The notes beneath the pieces are model-generated. The model worked only from the letters and a program-made list of their open reading frames with translations, made no database searches and had not been told where the DNA came from. From Vagococcus hydrophili (lineage in GTDB: Bacteria; Bacillota; Bacilli; Lactobacillales; Vagococcaceae), in the NCBI RefSeq assembly GCF_011304195.1, contig NZ_CP049887.1, forward strand, positions 1,302,001 through 1,366,000: 64,000 bases of DNA, read 5' to 3'. Made by a program: the position numbers and the translations under genes. Positions 42,733 through 50,714 of the stretch are shown here, in pieces. How positions within the stretch are numbered: position 1 is the first letter of the stretch; each line of letters starts with the position of its first letter.

Positions 42733-43065
42733 GTGAGAGTGAAAAGAAAAATGGCGATTGTTGGTACGATATTATTAAGTTGTTTGATGATTTTTACCCT
42801 AAATAGCAAGCAAGTTTTTGCTAGCGACAATGGTGGTGGCAGTATCACAACACCAGGGAAAATCACCTTCGAAGTAGAAAAAACTGAACCATCTAAAGAA
42901 AAAGAGAAGGATGAACCAAAAATATTGCCGAAAACATTCGCAAAAATGTTACCTAAAACGGGAGAAAGTACTTCTCCTCTAGGTAGTTTGATGGGTGTCA
43001 TGTTGATAGGTGGAAGTTTAGTCTATCTTGCTAAAAAAAGAAAACAGGGCGGTGAGCAATCGTGA
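42733..43065 (+). CDS. Small LPXTG wall-anchored protein (CscD-like, block 2)
   Basis: The 110-residue precursor has a signal peptide (AIVGTILLSCLMIFTLNSKQ), a short Gly/Lys/Glu-rich mature part and LPKTGE with a membrane segment and a KKRKQGG tail. It is the counterpart of the block 1 protein at 33278-33610, with the same length and position between the large adhesin and the first WxL gene. GTG is the start, with GGGAGG upstream. The stop overlaps the start of the next gene (GTGA). Confidence 0.87.
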   Translation: MRVKRKMAIVGTILLSCLMIFTLNSKQVFASDNGGGSITTPGKITFEVEKTEPSKEKEKDEPKILPKTFAKMLPKTGESTSPLGSLMGVMLIGGSLVYLAKKRKQGGEQS

Positions 43066-43850
43066 AAAAAAAGGTAATGATTGTCCCACTTGCTATGCTT
43101 CTGTCACTAGGAGTAACTGCAACATCTGTTTCTGCTGATGGTGGAACAGACGCAGTAACTGATGGTCGAGTAACAGTGGAAGATTCTGGAAAAACGGGAA
43201 TCGTTGATCCGGAGAATCCTGATAAGTTAGTTGATCCTGGGGAACTGAGAGCGACAGAAGGTTCTTTAAGATTTGATTATGTTTCAGCTCTTGATTTTGG
43301 AAAAGTGAAGATTGGACCGAAAAATCGTGAATTCGATAGCTTGGCTCAAAACTTCATGAATAAAGAAACAGATGCGAGAGGATTCTTTCTTCAAATATCT
43401 GATTTCAGAGAGAAAAAAAGTGGTTGGACATTACAAGTCAAACAAGAAGAACAATTCAAAACACCTGAATATGATGAGTTAACGGGTGGTGTACTATCCT
43501 TTGATAATGGTTGGGCAAACAACCAATCTAAAAAAGGCACACCAACGGTAACAAGAAACACCATCAAAATCAACAACATTGGGGAGAGTTACGACGTTGC
43601 CAGTGCAGCAACAGGTGAGGGAACAGGTATCTGGTCCATTGCCTTTGGTGCATCTGATAAAAATAGCAACAATCAGAAAGCAACGTTAAAAGCTGAAAAG
43701 GATGACAAAGGAAAACCGCTGATGGATGCGACGTATAATAAGCCGGTCTATCGTAACAGCGCAGTATCACTATCCATCCCCGAATCAACAAATGTTTTAC
43801 CCAAGGAATACCAAACGAAAATCACTTGGATTCTTGGCGAATTACCATAA
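43062..43850 (+). CDS. WxL-domain cell-wall protein (csc block 2)
   Basis: The 262-residue protein has a signal peptide (MIVPLAMLLSLGVTATSVSA), a VDPENPDKLVDPG linker shared with its block 1 relative and a WxL domain with KSGWTLQVKQEEQF and the terminal KITWILGELP. GTG is the start and overlaps the LPXTG stop. Like other WxL proteins it should sit on peptidoglycan and contact the DUF916 protein. It belongs to the same orthologous group as 33603-34415: both have SLRFDYVSAL/LLRFDMIPAF and SFDNGW/SFDKQW elements at matching places. Confidence 0.9.
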   Translation: MKKKVMIVPLAMLLSLGVTATSVSADGGTDAVTDGRVTVEDSGKTGIVDPENPDKLVDPGELRATEGSLRFDYVSALDFGKVKIGPKNREFDSLAQNFMNKETDARGFFLQISDFREKKSGWTLQVKQEEQFKTPEYDELTGGVLSFDNGWANNQSKKGTPTVTRNTIKINNIGESYDVASAATGEGTGIWSIAFGASDKNSNNQKATLKAEKDDKGKPLMDATYNKPVYRNSAVSLSIPESTNVLPKEYQTKITWILGELP

Positions 43851-43927
43851 ACCTGTTTTAACAATCTGACTCGAAAAGTTTAGATTTTAAAAAATAAAAA
43901 GAACATATTTATAGGAGGAAGAAAATA

Positions 43928-44809
43928 ATGAAATTATCAACAAAAAGCGCAGCAGCATTAATCGCATTATTAGCAGCATCAACAGTTGGAGGAGTTTACG
44001 TATCAGCTGACGAGGCATCAGAAGCGGCAGAAGCAGAAGCAGCAAAAACAATCAAATCAGACGGAAGAGTAGAAATTGGTAATGCAAAAGATACTGGTGA
44101 TGACCTTAAAAAAACTCTTGACCCTGAAACTAGTGGTTACTTAGTACAACCAGGAAAAACTAATGGATTAGATCAAATGGTTGTTAATACTAAAAAAGGT
44201 CCAATGAAAATTGAACGTGTACCAAACTTTGATTTTGGAAAAATTGAACCACAAGCCAATGATGTTTTCCAATATGCAAAAGATTATGATTACAAAAAAA
44301 ATGTAGCAGCTAAAGATCAACCAGAAGATCTTAAAGATGTAAAACGTGGCGCTATTATCCAATTTGCAGACGTACGTAATGATCAATTTGGTTATACAGT
44401 TAAAGCAAGCATGTCAGAACAATTTAAAAATGCTGAAAACAAAATGTTAGCTGGATCTACAATCTTACTTAATCATGGTATTATGAAAGCAGAAGATACT
44501 AATGAAAATAAAGTACCTACAACCTTCAAAACTGGTGATTTAAAATTAGTTGAAGGTACAGATGGATTAAATGGTGCAGCAGTTGAAGTTGTGACTGCAG
44601 CAGCTACTGAAGGTAAAGGTCGTTTTGTAGTTGAATACGGACAAAGTGGAACGTTTGATAAAACTGATAAATTTGCAGGGATTGGTGCTGATGAAAAAGA
44701 TTCAGCAGATAAATCTGTCCAATTAATGATTCCTAACAAAACAGCTTCAAACATGGCTAAAGGTAACTACACAGCTAAAATCACTTGGACTATTGGAGCA
44801 ACTGAATAA
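43928..44809 (+). CDS. WxL-domain protein with Tyr in the first WxL site
   Basis: The 293-residue protein has a signal peptide (AAALIALLAASTVGGVYVSA), an Ala/Glu-rich mature N terminus (ASEAAEAEAAKTIKS) and a WxL domain. The proximal site reads FGYTVKASMSEQF, where Trp is replaced by Tyr; the distal site KITWTIGATE is normal. It takes the place of the block 1 protein at 34442-35254 but is longer. AGGAGGAAG precedes the ATG, and codon use is biased toward frequent codons, consistent with high expression. A long hairpin ends the transcript. Confidence 0.9.
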   Translation: MKLSTKSAAALIALLAASTVGGVYVSADEASEAAEAEAAKTIKSDGRVEIGNAKDTGDDLKKTLDPETSGYLVQPGKTNGLDQMVVNTKKGPMKIERVPNFDFGKIEPQANDVFQYAKDYDYKKNVAAKDQPEDLKDVKRGAIIQFADVRNDQFGYTVKASMSEQFKNAENKMLAGSTILLNHGIMKAEDTNENKVPTTFKTGDLKLVEGTDGLNGAAVEVVTAAATEGKGRFVVEYGQSGTFDKTDKFAGIGADEKDSADKSVQLMIPNKTASNMAKGNYTAKITWTIGATE

Positions 44810-44836
44810 TATTTAATTATTCAACCGAGAGTAATT

Positions 44837-44890
44837 AAAATTAGTAAGTTATGTCGTTATTTATAACGCATAACTTACTAATTTGTTTTT
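44837..44890 (+). terminator. Terminator between WxL and DUF916 genes (block 2)
   Basis: AAATTAGTAAGTTATG pairs with CATAACTTACTAATTT and an inner CGTTAT/ATAACG extends the stem; T-rich sequence follows. It matches the location of the block 1 terminator. Confidence 0.85.
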
Positions 44891-44930
44891 ATAAAGGTAT
44901 ATTTTCTGTGAAAAATATACGGATAACTTA

Positions 44931-44939
44931 TGTTATAAT
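44931..44939 (+). promoter_or_regulatory. Extended -10 promoter of the block 2 DUF916 operon
   Basis: TGTTATAAT fits an extended -10 element (TGnTATAAT). No good -35 box is present at 17 bases. The start codon follows after about 30 bases. Confidence 0.55.
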
Positions 44940-44967
44940 AGTAAGAAAGACTTGAAGAGGTAGAAAA

Positions 44968-46050
44968 ATGATCAATAAACCAAAAAAATCCATCGTAGTA
45001 ATGATAGTTTCATTTTTGTTATGTGTGTTTTTTATCAGTAGTCCCAAACAAGCCTTCGCACAAGGAAAAACGGGATTTACTTATAACGTAGAATTTCCAG
45101 AGAATCAAATGCGTAAAGATGTGGGGTTCTTTCATTTAAAAATGAAACCTAGTCAAAAACAAACTTTAGTTATCAAAATGGGAAATGTGAGTACAGAAAA
45201 AACGACGGTCAATATTTCCTTAAATGGAGCTAAAACCAATACAAACGGGGTTATCGAATACGGTAACAACAGTATTAAAAATGATAAATCTTTAAAGTAT
45301 GATTTTAAAGATGTGGTCAAAGGTCCTGATAAAGTTGAATTAAAACCAGGTGAAGAAAAAAACGTTGAGTTTAAAATAGCTATGCCTGAAACAAGTTATG
45401 AAGGTGTTATCTCTGGTGGGATTCAAATGATTGAAGCCGGTCAAGGTGAAGATCAGAAAAAAGCCGGCGGTTCAGTTGTTATTAACGAATATGCCTATGT
45501 GGTTGGGTTACAACTTCAAGAAGAAGATAAAGTGGTTGTCCCTGAGTTAAAACTAAATAGTGTGAAACCAGGACAATCTAACTTTAAAAACACGATTTTT
45601 GTAAACTATTCAAACGTCAAAGCGGCCTACTTGAATAATATGACCACAGAAGTTCAAATTGCTGAAAAAGGCAAAGACACAGTTATCTTTGAAAAGAAAC
45701 AAGCTAAAATGCGTATGGCACCGAATACCATGATTGATTTTCCAATTGACATGAACGGGGAAGCCATGAAAGCGGGCGATTACACCGCCAAAATTTTAGT
45801 CACAGCAGATAATGATATCAGAGAAGAATGGACCAAAGATTTCAAAATCACACAAGAAGACGCAGATAAATTTAACGAGCGTGATGTCGGTTTAGTTCAA
45901 GAAAAAGGATTGAACTGGAAGATGATTATCCTCATCGTTGTTGGCTTCTTTGTAGTTGTTGTTCTAATCTTTATTGCAGTGCATCTTCTTAGAAAAAATA
46001 ATAAGAAATCAAAATCAAGTAAGAAAAAATCAAAAAGTAAAAAGAAGTAA
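44968..46050 (+). CDS. DUF916/DUF3324 WxL-interacting protein (block 2)
   Basis: This 360-residue protein has a signal peptide, DUF916 (VEFPENQMRKDVGFFHLKMK, KTNTNGVIEYGNNSIKND), DUF3324 with the MRMAPNTMIDFPIDM strand, a membrane segment (MIILIVVGFFVVVVLIFIAV) and a Lys/Ser tail (KNNKKSKSSKKKSKSKKK). It is the counterpart of 35400-36458, sharing the sequence around VQEKGLNWKMI/VQERGLNWKMI just before the membrane. It should anchor the WxL layer of block 2 to the membrane. Confidence 0.92.
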   Translation: MINKPKKSIVVMIVSFLLCVFFISSPKQAFAQGKTGFTYNVEFPENQMRKDVGFFHLKMKPSQKQTLVIKMGNVSTEKTTVNISLNGAKTNTNGVIEYGNNSIKNDKSLKYDFKDVVKGPDKVELKPGEEKNVEFKIAMPETSYEGVISGGIQMIEAGQGEDQKKAGGSVVINEYAYVVGLQLQEEDKVVVPELKLNSVKPGQSNFKNTIFVNYSNVKAAYLNNMTTEVQIAEKGKDTVIFEKKQAKMRMAPNTMIDFPIDMNGEAMKAGDYTAKILVTADNDIREEWTKDFKITQEDADKFNERDVGLVQEKGLNWKMIILIVVGFFVVVVLIFIAVHLLRKNNKKSKSSKKKSKSKKK

Positions 46051-46081
46051 CTAGATAGAGTATGTGATAGGGGTAAATAGA

Positions 46082-46747
46082 ATGACAAATTTAGAATGGA
46101 TCTTTTTAATAACTTTCATTGGTGCGCTGATAACTTTATTATCATCGGTGACATTTCTTGCTTTGTTTGTGGTATATAAGAAAAAGTATAAACACCTTGC
46201 ATCAGAAAAAGTAAAAAGTAAATCCAAGAAAAGAGCAAGAAGAAAAGAATTAAAGCAGTTAGCAAAAGTGAAGAAAAGAAGTTTGATTGCTTTTATCACG
46301 TTCTTTATCCTAGCTTTAGGATTAGGCTCAGCGTCAGGCTATACCTCTTATTACCAAGCGGTCAATCTAAGTGATAAAGATAGTAAATCAGTGGTTTCTG
46401 CCTATTATTTATTAGAAGATTTTGATAAAGAACTTCAAAAGGCAGAAAAAGCAGAGAATAAAGAAAAAAGTGTTGATAATATTAGAAGTTTATCTGGTAA
46501 AATGGCGAGTTACGGTGTCTTAAAAGCCAGTCACCTTAACAAAGAAGAGGGACAAATCGTTCTTAACCGCTACTATAATGTGGTGAAAGAGTTAGGTGTC
46601 AATGGTAGCTCTCAAGCAAGTGAAATCGTTGAAAATAAAGAGATGTTGGAAACTTTCAGAAAAGATATTAAGAAGGCTAAAACCTATCAGGCGGAAGTCT
46701 TTAAATTCTACAAAGTGGACGAAAAATCTTTAGCCAAGGAAGTCTAA
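46082..46747 (+). CDS. Two-TM csc-associated protein (block 2 homologue)
   Basis: The 221-residue protein equals its block 1 homologue (36478-37143) in length and plan: first membrane segment, basic loop (KSKSKKRARRKELKQLAKVKK), second segment ending GSASGYTSYYQ, and an outer helical region with SVVSAYYLLEDFDKEL, QIVLNRYYNVVKELGVN and FYKVDEKSLAKE. ATG 46082 is chosen because AGGGG precedes it and it makes the lengths equal; a GTG at 46064 is in frame. It has no recognised domain. The constant linkage to a DUF916 gene and a signal-peptidase-like gene is the only clue to function. Confidence 0.85.
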   Translation: MTNLEWIFLITFIGALITLLSSVTFLALFVVYKKKYKHLASEKVKSKSKKRARRKELKQLAKVKKRSLIAFITFFILALGLGSASGYTSYYQAVNLSDKDSKSVVSAYYLLEDFDKELQKAEKAENKEKSVDNIRSLSGKMASYGVLKASHLNKEEGQIVLNRYYNVVKELGVNGSSQASEIVENKEMLETFRKDIKKAKTYQAEVFKFYKVDEKSLAKEV

Positions 46748-46763
46748 CAGTAGGGTTGATCCT

Positions 46764-47399
46764 ATGAAAAAAAAGAAGAAACAAAACCAGAAAAAGAAGA
46801 GCCATAAAAGAGTAGTCCATTCTAAAGGAAAGAAACGTAAAAAACGCAAGAAAAAGAATTCACGTGTGACTCTGGTGATAAAAGAATTGGCAATTTCTTT
46901 AATCGTAGGGACGCTTATTGGAGCCATGATATTCTTTTATGTTTATTCCTTCCAACGGATGACAGGAAACGGAATGGCACCAGTGATTGAGAAGAATGAC
47001 ATGCTTCTAGTGAATAAACGATTCAAAGAACTCAATCGATTTGATGTTGTCTTTTTAGAAGGTAGTAACAAAGACGGTGCTGTTCGTGTGATTGGCTTAC
47101 CTGGTGAGAGTGTTCGCTATAAGGAAGATTATCTTTATGTGAACGAACAACCAGTGGACGAAAAATTTTTAATCAAGACAATCAATACATATAATAAAGA
47201 TGGAAAAACATTTACTGAAGGAGAATCAAGTGATCAGCTCCTTCAAGTGGATAAGATACCAAAAGGCTATTATTTTGTCTTAGGGGATAATCGTCCTCAT
47301 GCGACAGATAGTCGGTATTATGGATTGGTGAGTAAGGATGATATCAAAGGAAAAGTTCCGATGACCTTACTGCCGATTAAGAGAATTGATCATTATTAA
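46764..47399 (+). CDS. Catalytically dead signal-peptidase-I homologue
   Basis: The 211-residue protein begins with a polybasic tail (residues 1-34), one membrane segment (38-62) and a peptidase S26-like domain. The usual Ser site GxSMxP reads GNGMAP, so Gly70 replaces the nucleophile. The Lys site reads DGAVRVIGLPGE, so Val107 stands where lepB has Lys75. Fold elements are kept: RFDVVFLEG, VIGLPGE and LGDNRPHATDSRYYG (173-187). With both catalytic residues gone it cannot be a signal peptidase of the known type. It may recognise signal peptides or exported segments without cutting them, for example as a holdase, inhibitor or scaffold of the csc machinery. Confidence 0.9.
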   Translation: MKKKKKQNQKKKSHKRVVHSKGKKRKKRKKKNSRVTLVIKELAISLIVGTLIGAMIFFYVYSFQRMTGNGMAPVIEKNDMLLVNKRFKELNRFDVVFLEGSNKDGAVRVIGLPGESVRYKEDYLYVNEQPVDEKFLIKTINTYNKDGKTFTEGESSDQLLQVDKIPKGYYFVLGDNRPHATDSRYYGLVSKDDIKGKVPMTLLPIKRIDHY

Positions 47400-47404
47400 G
47401 AGAG

Positions 47405-47441
47405 AATCATGTTAACGAAATTTGTTAACATGATTTTTTTG
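47405..47441 (+). terminator. Terminator of the block 2 DUF916 operon
   Basis: AATCATGTTAAC pairs with GTTAACATGATT around GAAATTT; a T-tract follows. Confidence 0.92.
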
Positions 47442-47621
47442 TTTTTTTAACGTTCATATACTCCTCTTATTAAAATACAAAAAGCTATAATTCATTGAAT
47501 TAAACTTATATTTTGTATATACTTAACTGATAAGCAAAATCAGTATATATAGTACTGTGTTGTACTAAAATATATATGTTAAAAATGATAATTGCATTAA
47601 AAATATAAGGAGAAGATGAGA

Positions 47622-50462
47622 ATGAAGAAACAACCAACTTTTTTATTGGTTCTGATTGCCCTATTTTCCATACTTATAATCACGATTAAGCCAGAGTGTA
47701 CAGAAGCAGCGAATTATACAGCCTACTCTGAATCTGATTTGAAAAGGTATTTAGAATTACCCACTAGCGATACAGTTACATTAGGTGGACCAATTAGTTT
47801 AAATAGTAGAATTACGGTGAAATCAAATAAAGTATTGGATTTGAATAAGCAGGTGCTTACTGCAAATGAATCGTCATTTAGTAGGTCAGGCGGCTTTAAT
47901 TTAACAAATACAACAGGTTTTACTAATTTTACAATCAAAAATGGACTTGTTACAGGAGGTCCAACTGAAGGTTTAGATGCAAAATTACAAGGGTTAATTT
48001 TTGCGGATGCTAGTGCGTATAATCTAACGGTTACGGCAGAAAATATGAAACATGATGGACCAGGATTTTTCTATGGTCGAAGCAGCGATATAGTCTTTAA
48101 AGGAAAAATAGATTTGCAGAACGAAGTGTTCAATGCACGGGCCTTAAATATGACAATGTATGGTAACCCACTTAATCCTAATGACGCCAATAACACTGAT
48201 TTTTATGGTTATGTGGATGCTCCAGGTAGTGCTAATCCAGGTGCAACGGGAAAAGGAGGAGTAAATCTTTCTTTTGATGGATACAAAATTAATTCTGCTA
48301 GAAGCATAGGTAAGCCTACTAAAAATTTATATGTTTCTAAAAATGCAAAAGTTGAGTTAAAAAATGATAAACCAGATAAAGACTTAATTTATAGAAATAA
48401 TGTAGGGAACTTTGCTGAGATGCGCATAGATGGAGAATTTATTGCTGAAGCGCAAGGGTCGTCTTTGAGAACAACCTCAGCATTTGATAGAAATGAAGTA
48501 GGGACTAAATCAGATCAATCAGAGATTAACGTAAATCCTGGTTCGATTTTTAAGATTTCAACAGTTAATGAGAAAAATACCCATGGAGTTGTTTATACTT
48601 ATAATGTGGATATCAATGTAAATAATGCAGAAGTATTTGATATTCGAAATTTTGGTAGTGGCGTTTTTTTTCATGGGTGGAATAATAGACCGTACAATAA
48701 TTTTAGGATATACAATAGCGATATAGGCGTTTGGACAGAGAGTTCTAAAGGAATTGGTAATCCGTTATATTTATGGCAAGATGTAAAATTTACAACTATT
48801 CTTGATTTTCACTATAAAATGAAAGGGAATAAGTTAACTGACAAAGTATCCTCAAGTAATCCAGATATTCCAGATAAATTTAACATCAATGAATTCAGCC
48901 GTATCTCAAACGATGTTGCCTTACCTCGTATCATTCCTGATAAAAAAACAGTAGGAAACAACGAGAAAAGTATTAGTGGTGGCACCAAATATGTTTTACC
49001 AGATGGACGAGTGATTGATAAACCAGCTGCCAATGCTAAAGTTACTTTAAAGATTGATGGTGGCGGAATATATAATACAACAACGGATGCTAATGGAAAG
49101 TGGTCACTTAATAATTTAGATTTAACAAGTGTTAAAGGCGGTTCTACTGGAACCTTTACAATGGTTGATGCCGATCAAAGGTACGGAGATGCTGCTTATA
49201 TTACAATTGAAGATAGAATTCCTCCAAAAGTAGTACCTAAGCTAGTTAAAGAAAAGTTAAATATTTTTGATAATTTAAAAACAGTAACCAATGCATTAGC
49301 TTCATATTCAGACGAAACCAGTACTAAGTTTGATATCCAATTTCTGACTAGTCAAAAAGAACGTGAAGAGATGGTTAAAGCAGTCGGTAAATACGATGTA
49401 AAAGTTAAAGTGACAGATGAAGCAGGCAATTCAACAACTGTAACTGCGCCTGTTATTGTATATGAACCGACCAATCCACCAACGACAAATGGTTTTGCAT
49501 CTGGAAAAGACTTCGAAGTTGACTATGATAAATGGACGAAGGGAACAGACGCTGAGAAACGTCAAATTATGATTGATGAAAAGTATGGTGCTACGAAAGG
49601 ATATGAAATTTCTGGTGATAAAGTCACTGAAGTAACGGATAATCCAGATAAAATGACTATCGATTTTTCTGGTCATAAGTGGGAACCTAAGAAAACATAT
49701 CCGATTACAGTGAAAGTAGGGACATTTAAAACAACAATTAATGTGAAGCTTGTTCCAGCTGCTGTAAAGATGAATGTAAAACAAGTGTATAAGGGAACGG
49801 ATAAACCAATCTTTACTAATCTATCCGAGGATAAGCCGATTGATAATTCAAAAGAAATTGAAGTTAAAATTGGAGACTCGTTAGAAACAATTGTTGATGA
49901 GATGATCAAATCTGGGAAATTTCAATTGAATTATTCAGGATACAATAAAGTGAAAATAAAAGATTATAAAGTGAAAATTAATAATCAACTAATTGAAACA
50001 GATAAAGTTCCTGATCAAGGGTTTCAATTAATTTATGAATATGAAGGTCAAATGAAATTTGCTAAGGCTCCTACTCTTGACTTTGGTAACGTCGAAATCA
50101 GTAGTAAAGATAAAATAAGTAAGTTATCGAGTGAATCTCAGGATGAAGTGTCAATTATTAACACATTTTTAGATTATGGTTGGACACTGAAGGCATCTTT
50201 ACCTAAAGGGATTACTAATAAACAAACAGGTGAAGAGTTCTTAGGGCAACTTCTCTATTTTGATAATGACGGAGAGAAACATGCGATTACTGATTCGGGT
50301 GCTAATTTGACTTCTCAGAAGAAGACCGATAAATCATTAAGTACCATTGATATTCGAGGGAATCAAAATTCAGGTATGCGTTTAGAACAGCATATAGGTA
50401 ATACCAAGGATGAGTATAGTGGTGAACTTATTTGGAGTCTAGAAGATGGACCAAAAGAGTAA
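47622..50462 (+). CDS. WxL adhesin of about 950 residues, paralogue 1
   Basis: The 946-residue protein has a signal peptide (FLLVLIALFSILIITIKPEC), a parallel beta-helix-like N-terminal half with the shared opening NYTAYSESDLKRYLELPTSD, a carboxypeptidase-like or Ig segment (KVTLKIDGGGIYNTTTDANG), a DUF5011-type segment (EMVKAVGKYDVKVKVTDEAG), a distal linker and a C-terminal WxL domain (DYGWTLKASLPKGI, ELIWSLEDGPKE). ATG 47622 is better spaced from AAGGAG than ATG 47616. The next gene encodes a close paralogue in the same order of domains. It is transcribed alone, with a terminator behind it. Confidence 0.88.
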   Translation: MKKQPTFLLVLIALFSILIITIKPECTEAANYTAYSESDLKRYLELPTSDTVTLGGPISLNSRITVKSNKVLDLNKQVLTANESSFSRSGGFNLTNTTGFTNFTIKNGLVTGGPTEGLDAKLQGLIFADASAYNLTVTAENMKHDGPGFFYGRSSDIVFKGKIDLQNEVFNARALNMTMYGNPLNPNDANNTDFYGYVDAPGSANPGATGKGGVNLSFDGYKINSARSIGKPTKNLYVSKNAKVELKNDKPDKDLIYRNNVGNFAEMRIDGEFIAEAQGSSLRTTSAFDRNEVGTKSDQSEINVNPGSIFKISTVNEKNTHGVVYTYNVDINVNNAEVFDIRNFGSGVFFHGWNNRPYNNFRIYNSDIGVWTESSKGIGNPLYLWQDVKFTTILDFHYKMKGNKLTDKVSSSNPDIPDKFNINEFSRISNDVALPRIIPDKKTVGNNEKSISGGTKYVLPDGRVIDKPAANAKVTLKIDGGGIYNTTTDANGKWSLNNLDLTSVKGGSTGTFTMVDADQRYGDAAYITIEDRIPPKVVPKLVKEKLNIFDNLKTVTNALASYSDETSTKFDIQFLTSQKEREEMVKAVGKYDVKVKVTDEAGNSTTVTAPVIVYEPTNPPTTNGFASGKDFEVDYDKWTKGTDAEKRQIMIDEKYGATKGYEISGDKVTEVTDNPDKMTIDFSGHKWEPKKTYPITVKVGTFKTTINVKLVPAAVKMNVKQVYKGTDKPIFTNLSEDKPIDNSKEIEVKIGDSLETIVDEMIKSGKFQLNYSGYNKVKIKDYKVKINNQLIETDKVPDQGFQLIYEYEGQMKFAKAPTLDFGNVEISSKDKISKLSSESQDEVSIINTFLDYGWTLKASLPKGITNKQTGEEFLGQLLYFDNDGEKHAITDSGANLTSQKKTDKSLSTIDIRGNQNSGMRLEQHIGNTKDEYSGELIWSLEDGPKE

Positions 50463-50472
50463 TTTAATAAGT

Positions 50473-50509
50473 AAAAGTCATGAAACATTTACGTTTTGTG
50501 GCTTTTTTT
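50473..50509 (+). terminator. Terminator after adhesin paralogue 1
   Basis: AAAAGTCATGAAAC pairs with GTTTTGTGGCTTTT, using G-T pairs at three places, and a T-tract follows. Confidence 0.65.
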
Positions 50510-50714
50510 GTTCTTTATTTTTGTTAAATAACAACAAAAGGAACTTCACCTAATGAATTTAAAAAATAAATAAAAAATATTTGTTTATTAAATGAGGAGT
50601 TTTAATTTTAATGAGTCATATTTGTTGTATGTGGAGAGTAAACGTTATATAATGAGTAATAAAAATTAAAAAGTTGAATGATAAAAATAAATAACCTAAG
50701 GAAGGGGAGTTAGA

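Noticed and set aside
49431-49784. Long minus-strand open frame inside an adhesin gene
   Set aside because: It is antisense to a clear WxL protein, has Phe/Arg-rich shadow composition and no ribosome binding site. The same holds for antisense frames at 30671, 34297, 42567 and 44473.
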